In this document: positions 40,105 through 48,822 of the stretch, piece after piece
Layout: each line of letters starts with the position of its first letter
How positions within the stretch are numbered: position 1 is the stretch's first letter
NCBI RefSeq assembly: GCF_037031225.1
Contig: NZ_JAYEZN010000001.1
Span: 2,852,001 to 2,916,000 of the forward strand
Source: Halorientalis sp. LT38
Lineage (GTDB): Archaea > Halobacteriota > Halobacteria > Halobacteriales > Haloarculaceae
DNA: 64,000 nucleotides
Reading direction: 5' to 3'
Translations under genes and position numbers: made by a program
Notes under the pieces: model-generated
Databases searched by the model: none
Told to the model about the DNA's origin: nothing
What the model saw: the letters and a program-made list of their open reading frames with translations, nothing else

Positions 40105-40749
40105 ATGGACAGACGACGGTTCCTCGAAGCGACAGGTATCACGGCGGTCGGCATCTCCCTGGCGGGTTGCTCCGGCGGCTCCGGCGGGAACGACGCCGGG
40201 ACGGGGACGCTCGCGACGCTGGTCACCGACCAGCCGGGCGACATCACCGACTTCGAGACGCTGGTCCTGCGCGTCTCGGCCCTCCGGACGGTCCGCGCGG
40301 GCGCCGAGGCGACCGACGACGGCGAAGCGGAGACCGCGACCGCCGACGCGGGGTCGGCGACCGAGGCTGCGGAAGCGGACGACGACGGGGGCGAGACGAC
40401 CCACGAACTGGACGAACCCGTGGAGTTCGACCTCAGAGAGCTCGTCGACGGGGAGACGGACCTGCTGGGCGAGACCGAACTCGAGACGGGTACCTACGCC
40501 TACCTCAAACTGGTCGTCGACGAGGTCGTCGAGGCGACGCTGACCGACGGCGAGTCGGCCGAGGTGACGACGCCCGGGAACGCGCCGCTGAAGTTCAACG
40601 CGGAATTCGACATCCGCGCGGACGAGACCACGACGTTCGTCGCGGACTTCACGCCCATCAAGCAGGGCCGGACGGGTCGATATCAGCTCAAACCGGTCGC
40701 CGACGGGGTCCAGGTTCGGTACGAGGACGAGGAGACGACGACAGCCTGA
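40105..40749 (+). CDS. DUF4382 domain Tat lipoprotein
   Basis: A 214-residue lipoprotein. The signal DRRRFLEATGITAVGISLAGC contains twin arginines and a lipobox Cys at residue 22. The mature protein has a DUF4382 domain: TLATLVTDQPGDITDFETLVLRVSAL, then EFDLRELVDGETDLLGETEL, GTYAYLKLVVDEVVEAT, and ending in the FVADFTPIKQGRTGRYQLKP stretch. An acidic low-complexity insert (EATDDGEAETATADAGSATE) follows strand one. DUF4382 is a beta-sandwich of unknown role at the cell surface. Its stop abuts the following regulator's stop. Confidence 0.87.
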   Translation: MDRRRFLEATGITAVGISLAGCSGGSGGNDAGTGTLATLVTDQPGDITDFETLVLRVSALRTVRAGAEATDDGEAETATADAGSATEAAEADDDGGETTHELDEPVEFDLRELVDGETDLLGETELETGTYAYLKLVVDEVVEATLTDGESAEVTTPGNAPLKFNAEFDIRADETTTFVADFTPIKQGRTGRYQLKPVADGVQVRYEDEETTTA

Positions 40750-41745
40750 TCAGGGTCGCGGTGCGGCCTTCTGCAGCGCGCTTTCGGCGATGTTGCCCCC
40801 GTAGTCGGCGGTTCGGGACAGCGAGTCGACAACGAGCCCCAGCACCTGCGCCGTCTGGGAGTCGAGCTGGTGAATGCGGTCGTCGATCTCCCGCGCGCTG
40901 TCGTCGATCGGCCTGATGCGCGAGCGGGCCTCGGTAGCCAGCCGGGTCGCCTCCTCGGGGTCGTCCTCGAGGAGGGCGTCCATCGCGGCTTCGGGGACCG
41001 CGAGCGCCTCCTCGCGGAGCTGGTAGAGGCCGTCGCAGATCTCCGCGGGGATCTCGTCGATCTCCAGGGCGAGCCGGGCGATCTTGGTCGCGTGGTCCGC
41101 GATCCGTTCGAGTTGCCGGGCGCTGGACTGGTAGTCGAAACAGGTCTCCCGTGGCAGCCCGATCTCCGAGGCCGCCGTCGGGTCCCGGAGCACCGAGCGG
41201 AACACCCGGGAGATCATGTACCAGAGGCGGTCGACGTCGTCGTCGCGCTCCATCACGTCGTCGGCCAGGTCGTCGTCGTTCTCGACGAGCGCGTCCACGG
41301 CGTCGGAGAGCATCGTCAGCGCGACCAGGCGCATGCGCGTGATGGCGTTGTGGACCGACAGCTCCGAGGAGTCGAGCAGGTCCTGCAACACGACCCGCTC
41401 GCTGGTCTCCTCGATGACCTCCAGGCCGACGAGTCCCTGCGTCGCCTGGCGAATTCGCCGGCGCTGCTGGGCGCTGACCCGCGGCGTCTCGAGGGTGATG
41501 ATGTCGAACCCGCTGACGTACATCGTCATCACGGCGCGCACGAGCTGGTCGCCCTCCAGGCCGCTCACGTCGAGCGTCCCCTCCGTCCGCTCCTCGCCCT
41601 GCTTGGGCGAGAGCAACAGGGAGTCGCCCTCGGCGTGGAATTCGACGACGCTGCCCGCGCTCACGTCGTTCGTCGTCGCCCACTCCTTCGGCAGCGACAC
41701 GGTGAACGTCGACCCGCCCGTCACCTGGACCTTGCGCGTCTCCAT
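40750..41745 (-). CDS. Phosphate-uptake regulator, SpoVT-AbrB plus PhoU
   Basis: A 331-residue regulator with ATG at 41743-41745 (METRKVQVTGGSTFTVSLPK). The N-terminal 50 residues are a SpoVT-AbrB DNA-binding domain: STFTVSLPKEWATTNDVSAGSVVEFHAEGDSLLL. The rest is two PhoU-like helical bundles (LEVIEETSERVVLQDLLDSS, FDYQSSARQLERIADHATKI, SRTADYGGNIAESAL). Such fusions occur next to archaeal pst operons and likely repress or tune phosphate uptake. A good Shine-Dalgarno (ggaagg agg) precedes the ATG, unlike most genes here. It is divergent from pstS. Confidence 0.9.
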   Translation of the reverse strand: METRKVQVTGGSTFTVSLPKEWATTNDVSAGSVVEFHAEGDSLLLSPKQGEERTEGTLDVSGLEGDQLVRAVMTMYVSGFDIITLETPRVSAQQRRRIRQATQGLVGLEVIEETSERVVLQDLLDSSELSVHNAITRMRLVALTMLSDAVDALVENDDDLADDVMERDDDVDRLWYMISRVFRSVLRDPTAASEIGLPRETCFDYQSSARQLERIADHATKIARLALEIDEIPAEICDGLYQLREEALAVPEAAMDALLEDDPEEATRLATEARSRIRPIDDSAREIDDRIHQLDSQTAQVLGLVVDSLSRTADYGGNIAESALQKAAPRP

Positions 41746-42062
41746 ATCCCTCCTTCCGACTTCTACCCAATAAATCAATCCATGTCTATATACTCTCGCG
41801 TCAGGTAACGGTGTAAACGAAATAACTACTCTGTCTGCTGGGCGTCACGAGATCTGGGCGTGCGAGCGGTCGAAACCGAGGGAGATCCGGAGACGCGTAC
41901 CGCCCGTTCGCTTCCGGTAAGTGAACGGAACCGACGTACGGCACCACCTGCTCCGTCGACCCGGGACCGTGTGAGACGTAGCAATCCATACGTCTATATA
42001 GAATACAGATATATAGATAAACGTAATAGCAGGGTATTTATTCAACTGACTGCCCGTTTCAG
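41746..42062. promoter_or_regulatory. Divergent promoter region of the AbrB-PhoU regulator and pstS
   Basis: This 317-bp gap has no gene. It is much richer in AT than the surroundings. A word caatccat followed by gtctatata occurs twice: at about 41776-41792, and at about 41982-42000 with ac inserted before gtctatata. The first carries the minus-strand TATA (tatata near 41788-41793) for the regulator. For pstS, tatttatt at 42035-42042 sits about 27 nt before the ATG. The repeated word is a candidate operator. Confidence 0.6.
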
Positions 42063-43022
42063 ATGATGACACACGAGTCAAGATCGGTGTCGCGTCGGAA
42101 GTTCGTGGCAGGTGTCGGGGCGGCAGGTGCACTCGCGCTGGCTGGCTGTCAGGACACGGGAGGCAGCGGTGGCCTGTCGGGTGAAGTCGTCATCACGGGG
42201 AGCAGCACGGTGTTCCCCGTCTCCAATCGGATGGCCGAGGACTTCATGGCGGAGCACGAGAACGTGAACGTCACCACGGATTCGACGGGTAGCGGCGGCG
42301 GGTTCGAGAACCACTTCTGTCCCGGGAACGCCGACATCAACGGTGCGTCCCGACCGATCAAGGACAGCGAGGTGAGCAACTGCAGCGACAACGGCGTCGA
42401 GCCGATCGAGTTCCAGGTCGCGAGCGACGCGCTCACGGTGGCCGTCAACAACGACCACCCGGTCGACTGCATGACCTTCGACGAGCTGTCCCAGATCTGG
42501 CGGGAGGATCGCGTGACTCAGTGGTCGGACGTCCGCGACGACCTGCCGGACGAGGACATCAAGCTGTTCGGTCCGGCCAACACGTCCGGAACGTACGACT
42601 GGTTCAACGAGAACGTCGTCGGTGAGAGCTACGATCACACGGCAGACCACCAGGCGACCGAGGACGACAACACGATCGTTCAGGGGATCGAGGACAACAA
42701 GTGGGCGATCGGATACTTCGGCTACGCGTACTACAACGAGAACAGCGACCGCGTGAAGGCCCTCGAAATCGAGGCGTCCGAGGGCGACGGCTGTACCGAA
42801 CCCAGCCTGCCGAACGCCAAGGACGGGTCCTACCCGATGGCGCGACCGCTCTTTATCTACGCGAACCGGGAGTCGATCCAGCGCGAGGAAGTCCACGAGT
42901 TCCTCAGCTTCTATCTCGAGAACGCCGAGACCGACGTGGTCGAGGATATCGGGTACGTGCCCTCCAGCCAGGACCTCCGGGACCAGAACCTCAGTAAACT
43001 CGAAGAGAACTACGAGGGGTAA
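42063..43022 (+). CDS. pstS: Phosphate-binding lipoprotein PstS
   Basis: A 319-residue substrate-binding protein. A Tat-type signal (SVSRRKFVAGVGAAG) and lipobox ALAGC at about residue 29 show export and anchoring. Typical PstS text: VVITGSSTVFPVSNRMAEDF, TGSGGGFENHFCPGNADING, SRPIKDSEV, WSDVRDDLPDEDIKLFGPANTSGTYDWFNE, and DNKWAIGYFGYAYYNENSDR. It heads the pst operon. A start at the adjacent ATG (42066) is equally possible. It is presumed to bind inorganic phosphate at the cell surface. Confidence 0.95.
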   Translation: MMTHESRSVSRRKFVAGVGAAGALALAGCQDTGGSGGLSGEVVITGSSTVFPVSNRMAEDFMAEHENVNVTTDSTGSGGGFENHFCPGNADINGASRPIKDSEVSNCSDNGVEPIEFQVASDALTVAVNNDHPVDCMTFDELSQIWREDRVTQWSDVRDDLPDEDIKLFGPANTSGTYDWFNENVVGESYDHTADHQATEDDNTIVQGIEDNKWAIGYFGYAYYNENSDRVKALEIEASEGDGCTEPSLPNAKDGSYPMARPLFIYANRESIQREEVHEFLSFYLENAETDVVEDIGYVPSSQDLRDQNLSKLEENYEG

Positions 43023-43075
43023 CCGCGCGTCTCGAACCGTCCTATTTACGTACCCGACCCACCAGCAATCCGATA

Positions 43076-44008
43076 ATGAGCACCGATACACAACCGGACA
43101 TCACGTCGCGGCCGACCGGTCGCGCCGCCAGAGAGCGGCTCTATCACGCGGTGTTTTTCCTCTGTGCGTTTCTCTCGGTAGTGGTCACGGTCAGCATCAT
43201 CTTCCTGCTGGCCCGCGACGCGATCGGCTTTTTCAGTGTCGTCTCGCCGGCCGAATTCTTCCTCGGGACGGAGTTCGTCGCCTCGAAGGGGCAGTTCGGC
43301 GTGTTACCACTGGTCTCGGGCACGGTGCTCGTGACCGTAATCTCGGCGCTGATCGCGATCCCGATCGGCGTCGCGGCCGCCGTCTACCTCAGCGAGTACG
43401 CCAGCGACCGGATGCGATCTATCCTCAAGCCGGGGCTGGAGATCCTCGCCGGGATTCCGACCGTCGTCTACGGCTTTTTCGCGCTCGTGTACGTGACGCC
43501 GTTCCTCAGAGTGGTCGGGATTCCGGTCGCCACGTTCAACGTCCTGGCCGCGTCGCTGATGGTCGGCATCATGATCATCCCGATGGTGTCGAGCCTCAGC
43601 GAGGACGCGATGAGCGCCGTGCCCGACTCCCTCCGGCAGGCCGGCTACGGCCTCGGCGCGACGAAGTTCGACGTGACGATTCGGGTCGTCATCCCGGCCG
43701 CACTCTCGGGGATCATCTCCTCGTTCATCCTCGCCCTCTCCCGGGCCATCGGCGAGACGATGATCGTCGCCGTCGCGATGGGGCTGTCCCCGCAGATGTT
43801 CGATCCGAGCGATCCGCTCGGGAACGTCCTCGGCAACGGACAGACGATGACCTCGAAGATGGTCCAGGTCGTGGGCTCCGAGCTCGCCGGGAGCGGCCCG
43901 GGGTACAAGAGCCTCTTCGCGATCGGCATCACGCTCTTTGCGATCACCTTCCTCATGAACCTCATCAGCGACCGGATCGCGGCACGGTACAAGGAGGAGT
44001 ACGAATGA
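43076..44008 (+). CDS. pstC: Phosphate ABC transporter permease PstC
   Basis: A 310-residue permease (MSTDTQPDITSRPTGRAARE). About six membrane segments are seen, and the EAA-type coupling loop is SLSEDAMSAVPDSLRQAGYGLGATKFDVTIRV. FLGTEF with a substrate-facing loop precedes GVLPLVSGTVLVTVISAL. It works with PstA and the ATPase PstB to import phosphate bound by PstS. The stop codon overlaps the start of an 11-codon minigene which overlaps pstA. Confidence 0.96.
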   Translation: MSTDTQPDITSRPTGRAARERLYHAVFFLCAFLSVVVTVSIIFLLARDAIGFFSVVSPAEFFLGTEFVASKGQFGVLPLVSGTVLVTVISALIAIPIGVAAAVYLSEYASDRMRSILKPGLEILAGIPTVVYGFFALVYVTPFLRVVGIPVATFNVLAASLMVGIMIIPMVSSLSEDAMSAVPDSLRQAGYGLGATKFDVTIRVVIPAALSGIISSFILALSRAIGETMIVAVAMGLSPQMFDPSDPLGNVLGNGQTMTSKMVQVVGSELAGSGPGYKSLFAIGITLFAITFLMNLISDRIAARYKEEYE

Positions 44009-44040
44009 TCGAACCCGACCAGCCGGAGGTGACCTACTGA
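44005..44040 (+). CDS. Possible 11-residue coupling minigene between pstC and pstA
   Basis: An ATG at 44005-44007 overlaps the pstC stop (ATGA), opens the reading frame MIEPDQPEVTY and ends at a TGA (44038-44040) that overlaps the pstA ATG (TGATG at 44038-44042). It may allow ribosomes to pass from pstC to pstA by two reinitiation steps. It is too short for a homology call and may be chance. Confidence 0.35.
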   Translation: MIEPDQPEVTY

Positions 44041-45695
44041 TGGCGACGGACGTGGACTCGACGCAGTCCATCGACGAGCAGGTAAGCCGCGCGCGCGGCC
44101 TGATATTCGAGGCCGTCTGTTTCTCGGCGACGTCGATCGCGCTGCTGGCCGTCGGCGTGCTCCTGTTGTACGTGACCAACGACGCCGTTCGACCGCTCTC
44201 GGCCGATCCGGGCTGGCATCTGGTGTACCTCCTGACGCTCGTCGTCCCGACGACGGGGTTCGGGCTCTGGCTGTCCCGTCGCGAAGGGGCGGCCGGTCGC
44301 GTGGCGTACACGTCGCTCGGGGTGGTCCTCGTCGGCCTCTTCCTCGCCGGCGGCCTGTTCATCCTCTTCGTCGAAATCCTCCCGGTCGGCGAGTGGTTCG
44401 CCCTCGTCGTCGGATTGGCACTGACCGCCGCGGCCGCCCTCGCACACCGTCGCTATCGGTCGCCCGCGAAGGGCGAACGGAACGCCGTCACCCTCGCGGC
44501 CCTGCTGGTGACGACGCTCGGCGTCCCGCCCGGTGCAGCAGTGCTCGGGCTCCCCTTCAAGATCCCGAGCCTCCGGGGCCTGATCGCGTCGTCGCCGGTC
44601 CTGCCGCTCGACTGGATCATGCTCGTCCCGTCGCTGGTCGTCCCCGTTGCAGCCGTCGTCGGCCTGTACGTCCGCCGACGGCGCGAGAGCGATCGTGACG
44701 GGGCCGTCGCTGCCGGTGCCATCGTCGCGGGATCGCTGCTCGGCATCGGCCTCGGACCGCTCGTCGGACTCGGTGCCGACGGCTGGATGATCCTGTTCAC
44801 CGCGACGGCCGTCCCGGTGGGCCTGTACGCCGAGAGCGTCGTTCGCCGTCGGCGTGGCGTGATCGGGCTCTCCTTCCCGCTCGTGATCGCCGTCGGCGTC
44901 GTACTCGGTGCCGTGATCACCCAGCAGCTCGGGTTCGCCGGTCCCGAGACGTGGCTCGACTGGAGTTTCCTCACCAGTGCGACCTCGACGCGGCCCGAAC
45001 AGGCCGGGATCTACCCGGCGATGGTCGGCTCGATCATGCTGTTGATCGTCATCATCGTCTCGACGTTCCCGGTCGGCGTCGGTGCAGCGATCTACCTGGA
45101 GGAGTACGCGCCCCAGTCGGGCTGGCTCGGTCGGCTGGTGACGTTGATCGAGATCAACATCGGGAACCTCGCAGGGGTCCCCTCCATCGTCTACGGGCTG
45201 CTCGGGCTCGCACTTTTCATCCGGATCTTCCAGATGCCGACCGGGTCGGTGATCGTCGGCGGACTCGCGGTCGGACTGTTGATCCTGCCCATCGTCATCA
45301 TCTCCGCCCAGGAGGCGATCCGTTCGGTCCCCGACTCGATGCGGGAGGCCTCCTACGGAATGGGGGCGACGCGCTGGCAGACGGTCAGGAACGTGGTGCT
45401 GCCCGAGGCGCTGCCCGGAATCCTGACCGGGACGATCCTGGCCTTTGGACGTGCGATCGGCGAGACGGCACCGCTGCTGATGATCGGGATGGCGGCGTCC
45501 GTCAGGCTGCCGCCGAACGGCTTCTTCTCGAAGTCGGGTGCGATGCCCCGGCAGATCTTCACCTGGTCCCGGCAGTTCCAGTCGGAGTTCCTCAACGGCG
45601 TGCTGCCGGCCGGTGTCGTGGTGCTGCTGGTCGTGCTGCTCGTGATGAACGGGACGGCGATTATCATCCGCAACAGGTATCAACGGAGGACGTAA
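44040..45695 (+). CDS. pstA: Phosphate ABC transporter permease PstA, long form
   Basis: A 551-residue permease (MATDVDSTQSIDEQVSRARG), about twice the length of bacterial PstA. The extra N-terminal 260 residues hold about seven hydrophobic segments, with a cytoplasmic loop RREGAAGRVAYTS. The PstA core follows: MVGSIMLLIVIIVSTFPVGVGAAIYLEEYA, GVPSIVYGLLGLALFI, the coupling loop ISAQEAIRSVPDSMREASYGMGATRWQTVR, and FGRAIGETAPLLMIG. It pairs with PstC and PstB. The N-terminal extension is common in haloarchaea, as far as I recall. Confidence 0.94.
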   Translation: MATDVDSTQSIDEQVSRARGLIFEAVCFSATSIALLAVGVLLLYVTNDAVRPLSADPGWHLVYLLTLVVPTTGFGLWLSRREGAAGRVAYTSLGVVLVGLFLAGGLFILFVEILPVGEWFALVVGLALTAAAALAHRRYRSPAKGERNAVTLAALLVTTLGVPPGAAVLGLPFKIPSLRGLIASSPVLPLDWIMLVPSLVVPVAAVVGLYVRRRRESDRDGAVAAGAIVAGSLLGIGLGPLVGLGADGWMILFTATAVPVGLYAESVVRRRRGVIGLSFPLVIAVGVVLGAVITQQLGFAGPETWLDWSFLTSATSTRPEQAGIYPAMVGSIMLLIVIIVSTFPVGVGAAIYLEEYAPQSGWLGRLVTLIEINIGNLAGVPSIVYGLLGLALFIRIFQMPTGSVIVGGLAVGLLILPIVIISAQEAIRSVPDSMREASYGMGATRWQTVRNVVLPEALPGILTGTILAFGRAIGETAPLLMIGMAASVRLPPNGFFSKSGAMPRQIFTWSRQFQSEFLNGVLPAGVVVLLVVLLVMNGTAIIIRNRYQRRT

Positions 45696-45698
45696 GCT

Positions 45699-46592
45699 AT
45701 GACACAGGACAACATGACAGACGCGAACGAGAGTCCGACGGCGAATACGGCGACCGAGACGCCGGACCCGTCGGGCGAACCGCTCGTAGATCAATCGATC
45801 GACGTCGAGGGTGCGAGCGGCTCGGATCGTGGTTCGGGAGCCGCCCGGACGGTCCTCGAAGCGCGAAACCTCGACGTCTATTACGGCGACCTGCAGGCGC
45901 TGAACGACATTTCTCTCGAGATTCCCGCCCGGCAGGTCACGGCGATGATCGGCCCCTCGGGCTGTGGGAAGTCGACGTTCCTCCGGTCGATCAACCGCAT
46001 GAACGACCTCATCGACGCTGCCCGCGTCGAGGGCGAACTGCTGTTCGAGGGCAAGGACGTCTACGACGACGACGTCGACCCGGTTTCGCTCCGGCGGCGC
46101 ATCGGCATGGTGTTCCAGCACCCCAACCCCTTCCCGAAGAGCATCTACGACAACGTCGCCTACGGGCTCCGCGTCCAGAACATGGAGGTCAGCGACGAGA
46201 TCGTCGAGCGGGCACTCCGAAAGGCCGCCCTCTGGGACGAGGTCAAAGACCAGCTAGACAAGTCTGCGCTGGACCTCTCGGGCGGCCAGCAACAGCGGCT
46301 CTGCATCGCCCGGGCCATCGCCGTCGACCCGGACGTCATCCTGATGGACGAACCGGCCTCCGCGCTCGACCCCATCGCCACCTCGAAGATAGAGGACCTC
46401 ATCGAGGAACTCGCGGAGGACTACACCGTCGTCATCGTCACCCACAACATGCAGCAAGCGGCCCGCATCTCGGACAAGACGGCCGTCTTCCTCACCGGCG
46501 GGGAACTCGTGGAGTACGACGACACGAACAAGATCTTCGAGAACCCGGAACACCAGCGCGTCGAGGACTACATCACCGGGAAGTTCGGATAA
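45699..46592 (+). CDS. pstB: Phosphate ABC transporter ATPase PstB
   Basis: A 297-residue ATPase. After an acidic N-terminal extension of about 45 residues, the domain contains Walker [21 protein letters not shown], the Q-loop [20 protein letters not shown], signature [20 protein letters not shown], Walker [14 protein letters not shown] and the His-loop [13 protein letters not shown]. The [11 protein letters not shown] and RMNDL texts are PstB-specific. It starts 3 bp after pstA. Confidence 0.97.
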   Translation: MTQDNMTDANESPTANTATETPDPSGEPLVDQSIDVEGASGSDRGSGAARTVLEARNLDVYYGDLQALNDISLEIPARQVTAMIGPSGCGKSTFLRSINRMNDLIDAARVEGELLFEGKDVYDDDVDPVSLRRRIGMVFQHPNPFPKSIYDNVAYGLRVQNMEVSDEIVERALRKAALWDEVKDQLDKSALDLSGGQQQRLCIARAIAVDPDVILMDEPASALDPIATSKIEDLIEELAEDYTVVIVTHNMQQAARISDKTAVFLTGGELVEYDDTNKIFENPEHQRVEDYITGKFG

Positions 46593-46641
46593 CGTCTGAC
46601 GCTCGCCCAACACATAAACCGTCACTCGGCAAAACACAACC

Positions 46642-47328
46642 ATGCCACGCAAGGACTATCAGGCGCAACTCGCGGACCTCGAGGACGACGTGCTCTACAT
46701 GAGCGAGGTCGTCCTCGAACGGTTCCGGATGGGAATGGACGCCCTCGACCGCAAAGACGACGAGATGGCCCAGGAGGTCATCGAGGGCGACCACGAGATC
46801 AACGAACTGTACCTCGAACTCGAACAGGACTGCATCGACCTGCTCGCGCTCCAGCAGCCGGTCGCCGGCGACCTGCGCTTCATCGCCGCCTCCTTCAAGA
46901 TCATCACCGACCTCGAACGGATCGGTGACCTCGCGACCAACCTCGGGGAGTACACGCTGGACGCCGAGCGCGACGTCTTCCCCGACGTCGACGTCCAGTC
47001 GATCGGCGACGAGATCCTCGAGATGGTCGAGGACGCGATGGACGCCTACGCCGAGCAGGATCCCGAGGCCTGCTTCGCCATCGCCGACCGGGACGACGAC
47101 GTCGACGCTCGCTGTGAGGCCGCCTCCGAGATCGTCGTCCGCGACCTCATCGAGACCGAACTCGACGAGCGCGACGGCCTCAGCGACGACGAGGTCGAGA
47201 CCTTCATGAACGAGGTCTCGAGACTCCTGCTCACCATCCGCGACCTCGAACGCGTCGGCGACCACGCCGTCAACATCGCCGCCCGCACGCTCTACATGGT
47301 CGAGAACGACGACGCCCTCATTTACTAG
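46642..47328 (+). CDS. phoU: PhoU phosphate regulator
   Basis: A 228-residue two-domain helical protein (MPRKDYQAQLADLEDDVLYM). Both PhoU repeats are seen: LDRKDDEMAQEVIEGDHEINELYLELEQDCIDLLALQQP with FKIITDLERIGDLATNLGEY, and EVSRLLLTIRDLERVGDHAVNIAARTLYMVE. The ExxxD metal-site pattern is repeated. It ends the pst operon and, with the AbrB-PhoU protein, gives the locus two PhoU-type regulators. A strong terminator follows. Confidence 0.95.
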   Translation: MPRKDYQAQLADLEDDVLYMSEVVLERFRMGMDALDRKDDEMAQEVIEGDHEINELYLELEQDCIDLLALQQPVAGDLRFIAASFKIITDLERIGDLATNLGEYTLDAERDVFPDVDVQSIGDEILEMVEDAMDAYAEQDPEACFAIADRDDDVDARCEAASEIVVRDLIETELDERDGLSDDEVETFMNEVSRLLLTIRDLERVGDHAVNIAARTLYMVENDDALIY

Positions 47329-47342
47329 CTCCCACTTTTTAC

Positions 47343-47373
47343 AAGAGGGGGTGCGCGGGGCGCACCCCCTCTT
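47343..47373 (+). terminator. Hairpin downstream of phoU, candidate terminator
   Basis: A 14-bp perfect stem (aagagggggtgcgc with gcgcaccccctctt) closed by a 3-nt ggg loop, 15 bp after the phoU stop. No T-run follows on the plus strand; a short A-run lies downstream (47376-47380). It fits a terminator or bidirectional end signal between the convergent phoU and lipoprotein genes. Confidence 0.6.
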
Positions 47374-47395
47374 CCAAAAACTTGGGGAAAAACTG

Positions 47396-47447
47396 CTCGG
47401 CGCTCCCTTCGGTCGCGCCGAGTGAACCGGCGCGCGAAGCGCGCCGG
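47396..47447 (-). repeat. Two hairpins downstream of the lipoprotein gene (single-hairpin relatives of the 3'-end element)
   Basis: Hairpin 47396-47422 has an 8-bp stem (ctcggcgc/gcgccgag) and an 11-nt loop that reads gaccgaaggga on the minus strand, fitting the gaNcgNagNga loop of the element at 2435 and 20918. The hairpin 47427-47447 has a 9-bp stem ccggcgcgc and a 3-nt loop. They follow the minus-strand lipoprotein gene in its sense orientation. Confidence 0.5.
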
Positions 47448-47498
47448 ACGTTTACCTCTCCCGCTACGGCACGTCCGCGACGCGACTGACCCCTGCGG

Positions 47499-47960
47499 TC
47501 AGGAGTCGGTGGGCGTCTCGGTGGTCGACCCGACGAACAGCCCCATCTCGGTCAGCGACACCGTGATCCGCCGGGTTTCGCTCACCACCTCGATCTCGTC
47601 TTCCCCGCCGCTGCTCTCGAAGAAGTCGCGCTCGCCCTCGGAATCGTTCGTCGTCGTCCCGTTCGCCTCGCTCCCGTTCTCCTCGCCCTCCAGGCTGATC
47701 CCGAACGAGACGTCGACGGGGACCGTCGTCCGTTCGCTCGGTCGTTCGACGACGTCCTCGAAGGCGTCCGACTCGCCGCTGCCGAGGGATCCCTCCTCCT
47801 CGAAGTCTGCGACCGAGAGGCGATAGTCCCGTTCGCTATCGAGGCCGTTGGAGACGATGACGTCGATCCCCTCCTCCGCCCCGCTACAGCCCGCCAGGCC
47901 GCCGGCGAGCACCACGCCGGCGCCGGCGACGAACCGCCGTCGCGAAGTCCTCCGGTGCAC
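47499..47960 (-). CDS. Tat lipoprotein, uncharacterised
   Basis: A 153-residue lipoprotein (MHRRTSRRRFVAGAGVVLAG) with an RRRFVAG twin-arginine motif and lipobox GLAGC at about residue 25. The mature region is Asp/Glu/Ser-rich with predicted beta strands (GIDVIVSNGLDSERDYRLSV, TTVPVDVSFGISLEGE, RRITVSLTEMGLFVG), resembling small halophilic beta-sandwich lipoproteins. Function is unknown. It is convergent with phoU; hairpins fill the gap. Confidence 0.7.
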   Translation of the reverse strand: MHRRTSRRRFVAGAGVVLAGGLAGCSGAEEGIDVIVSNGLDSERDYRLSVADFEEEGSLGSGESDAFEDVVERPSERTTVPVDVSFGISLEGEENGSEANGTTTNDSEGERDFFESSGGEDEIEVVSETRRITVSLTEMGLFVGSTTETPTDS

Positions 47961-48054
47961 GACCTGTCAGACAGAGTGAACTATTATAAACGCTTCCTTC
48001 GTTTCGCCAGCAGAGGGGCTGCACACTACCGTCTGCCGAGTGCGATGGCGGCCG

Positions 48055-48747
48055 CTAGGGCACGTCCTCGACGCTGGTCAGGCCCTCGCCGGTGATCTTG
48101 AACTGGACGGTCTCGCCGGCGGGTTTCGACCGGTGTTTCTCCAGCGTCGCCCGTCGGTTCCCGCCACGGAACCGCTCCAGCCTGACCACGACGCCCGACC
48201 AGTGGGTCAGGGTGTGCCCGCCCAGCGGGCGCGCCCGGTCGCTCTCCGGGTCGGTGAAAACCTGGTTGGTGATGACCACCGCCAGGTCGTGCTTGCGGGC
48301 CAGCGAGAGGAGGTGGGTCACCTGCTGGGCCACGGTCCGGAGGGCGTCGCCGGCCTCCTCGTCCTCGGCGCGGCTGATCCGGTAGAAGCCCGTCGCCGAG
48401 TCGAGGACGATCAGTTCCACCTGGTCGGCGAACTCCGCGGCGTCGCGCACGGCCTCGCCCTGCTCCTCGAAGTCGAGCACGTCAGAAACGATGATCCGCG
48501 ACGCCAGCTCGTCCACCGCAGCCGAGCGGCCGCTGGCGAGTTGCTCGAGCCGGTCGACCGAGATGCCCTCGGTGTCGATGATCAGGGCCGACTCGCCCCG
48601 GGCCGCGGTCTCGACGGCGGCCGAGAGCGCGAGGTTCGTCTTGCCGGCGGCCGGCGGGCCGTACAGTTGCGTGACGACGCCGCGCTCTAGGCCGCCGCCG
48701 AGCAACTCGTCGACCGCCGAACAGCCCGTCGGAATCGGCTCGCTCAC
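48055..48747 (-). CDS. radB: DNA repair and recombination protein RadB
   Basis: A 230-residue RecA-fold ATPase with GTG start at 48745-48747 (VSEPIPTGCSAVDELLGGG); an earlier ATG would add 13 residues not seen in RadB. Walker A is YGPPAAGKTNLALSAAV, Walker B is VELIVLDSATGFY, then VVITNQVFTDPES. It lacks the N-terminal helix-hairpin-helix of RadA, as expected for the RadB paralog that assists RadA in recombination. Confidence 0.93.
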   Translation of the reverse strand: MSEPIPTGCSAVDELLGGGLERGVVTQLYGPPAAGKTNLALSAAVETAARGESALIIDTEGISVDRLEQLASGRSAAVDELASRIIVSDVLDFEEQGEAVRDAAEFADQVELIVLDSATGFYRISRAEDEEAGDALRTVAQQVTHLLSLARKHDLAVVITNQVFTDPESDRARPLGGHTLTHWSGVVVRLERFRGGNRRATLEKHRSKPAGETVQFKITGEGLTSVEDVP

Positions 48748-48822
48748 GACCGGGGCTTGGGCGCCACCGCTCAAAAACGCTCCCACTCGGCGGCGCGACC
48801 GCTCTCTGCCCGCCTCGGTCGA

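Noticed and set aside
44034..46121. A long minus-strand frame across pstA and pstB
   Set aside because: It is a shadow of the pst genes, which are complete with all family motifs on the plus strand.
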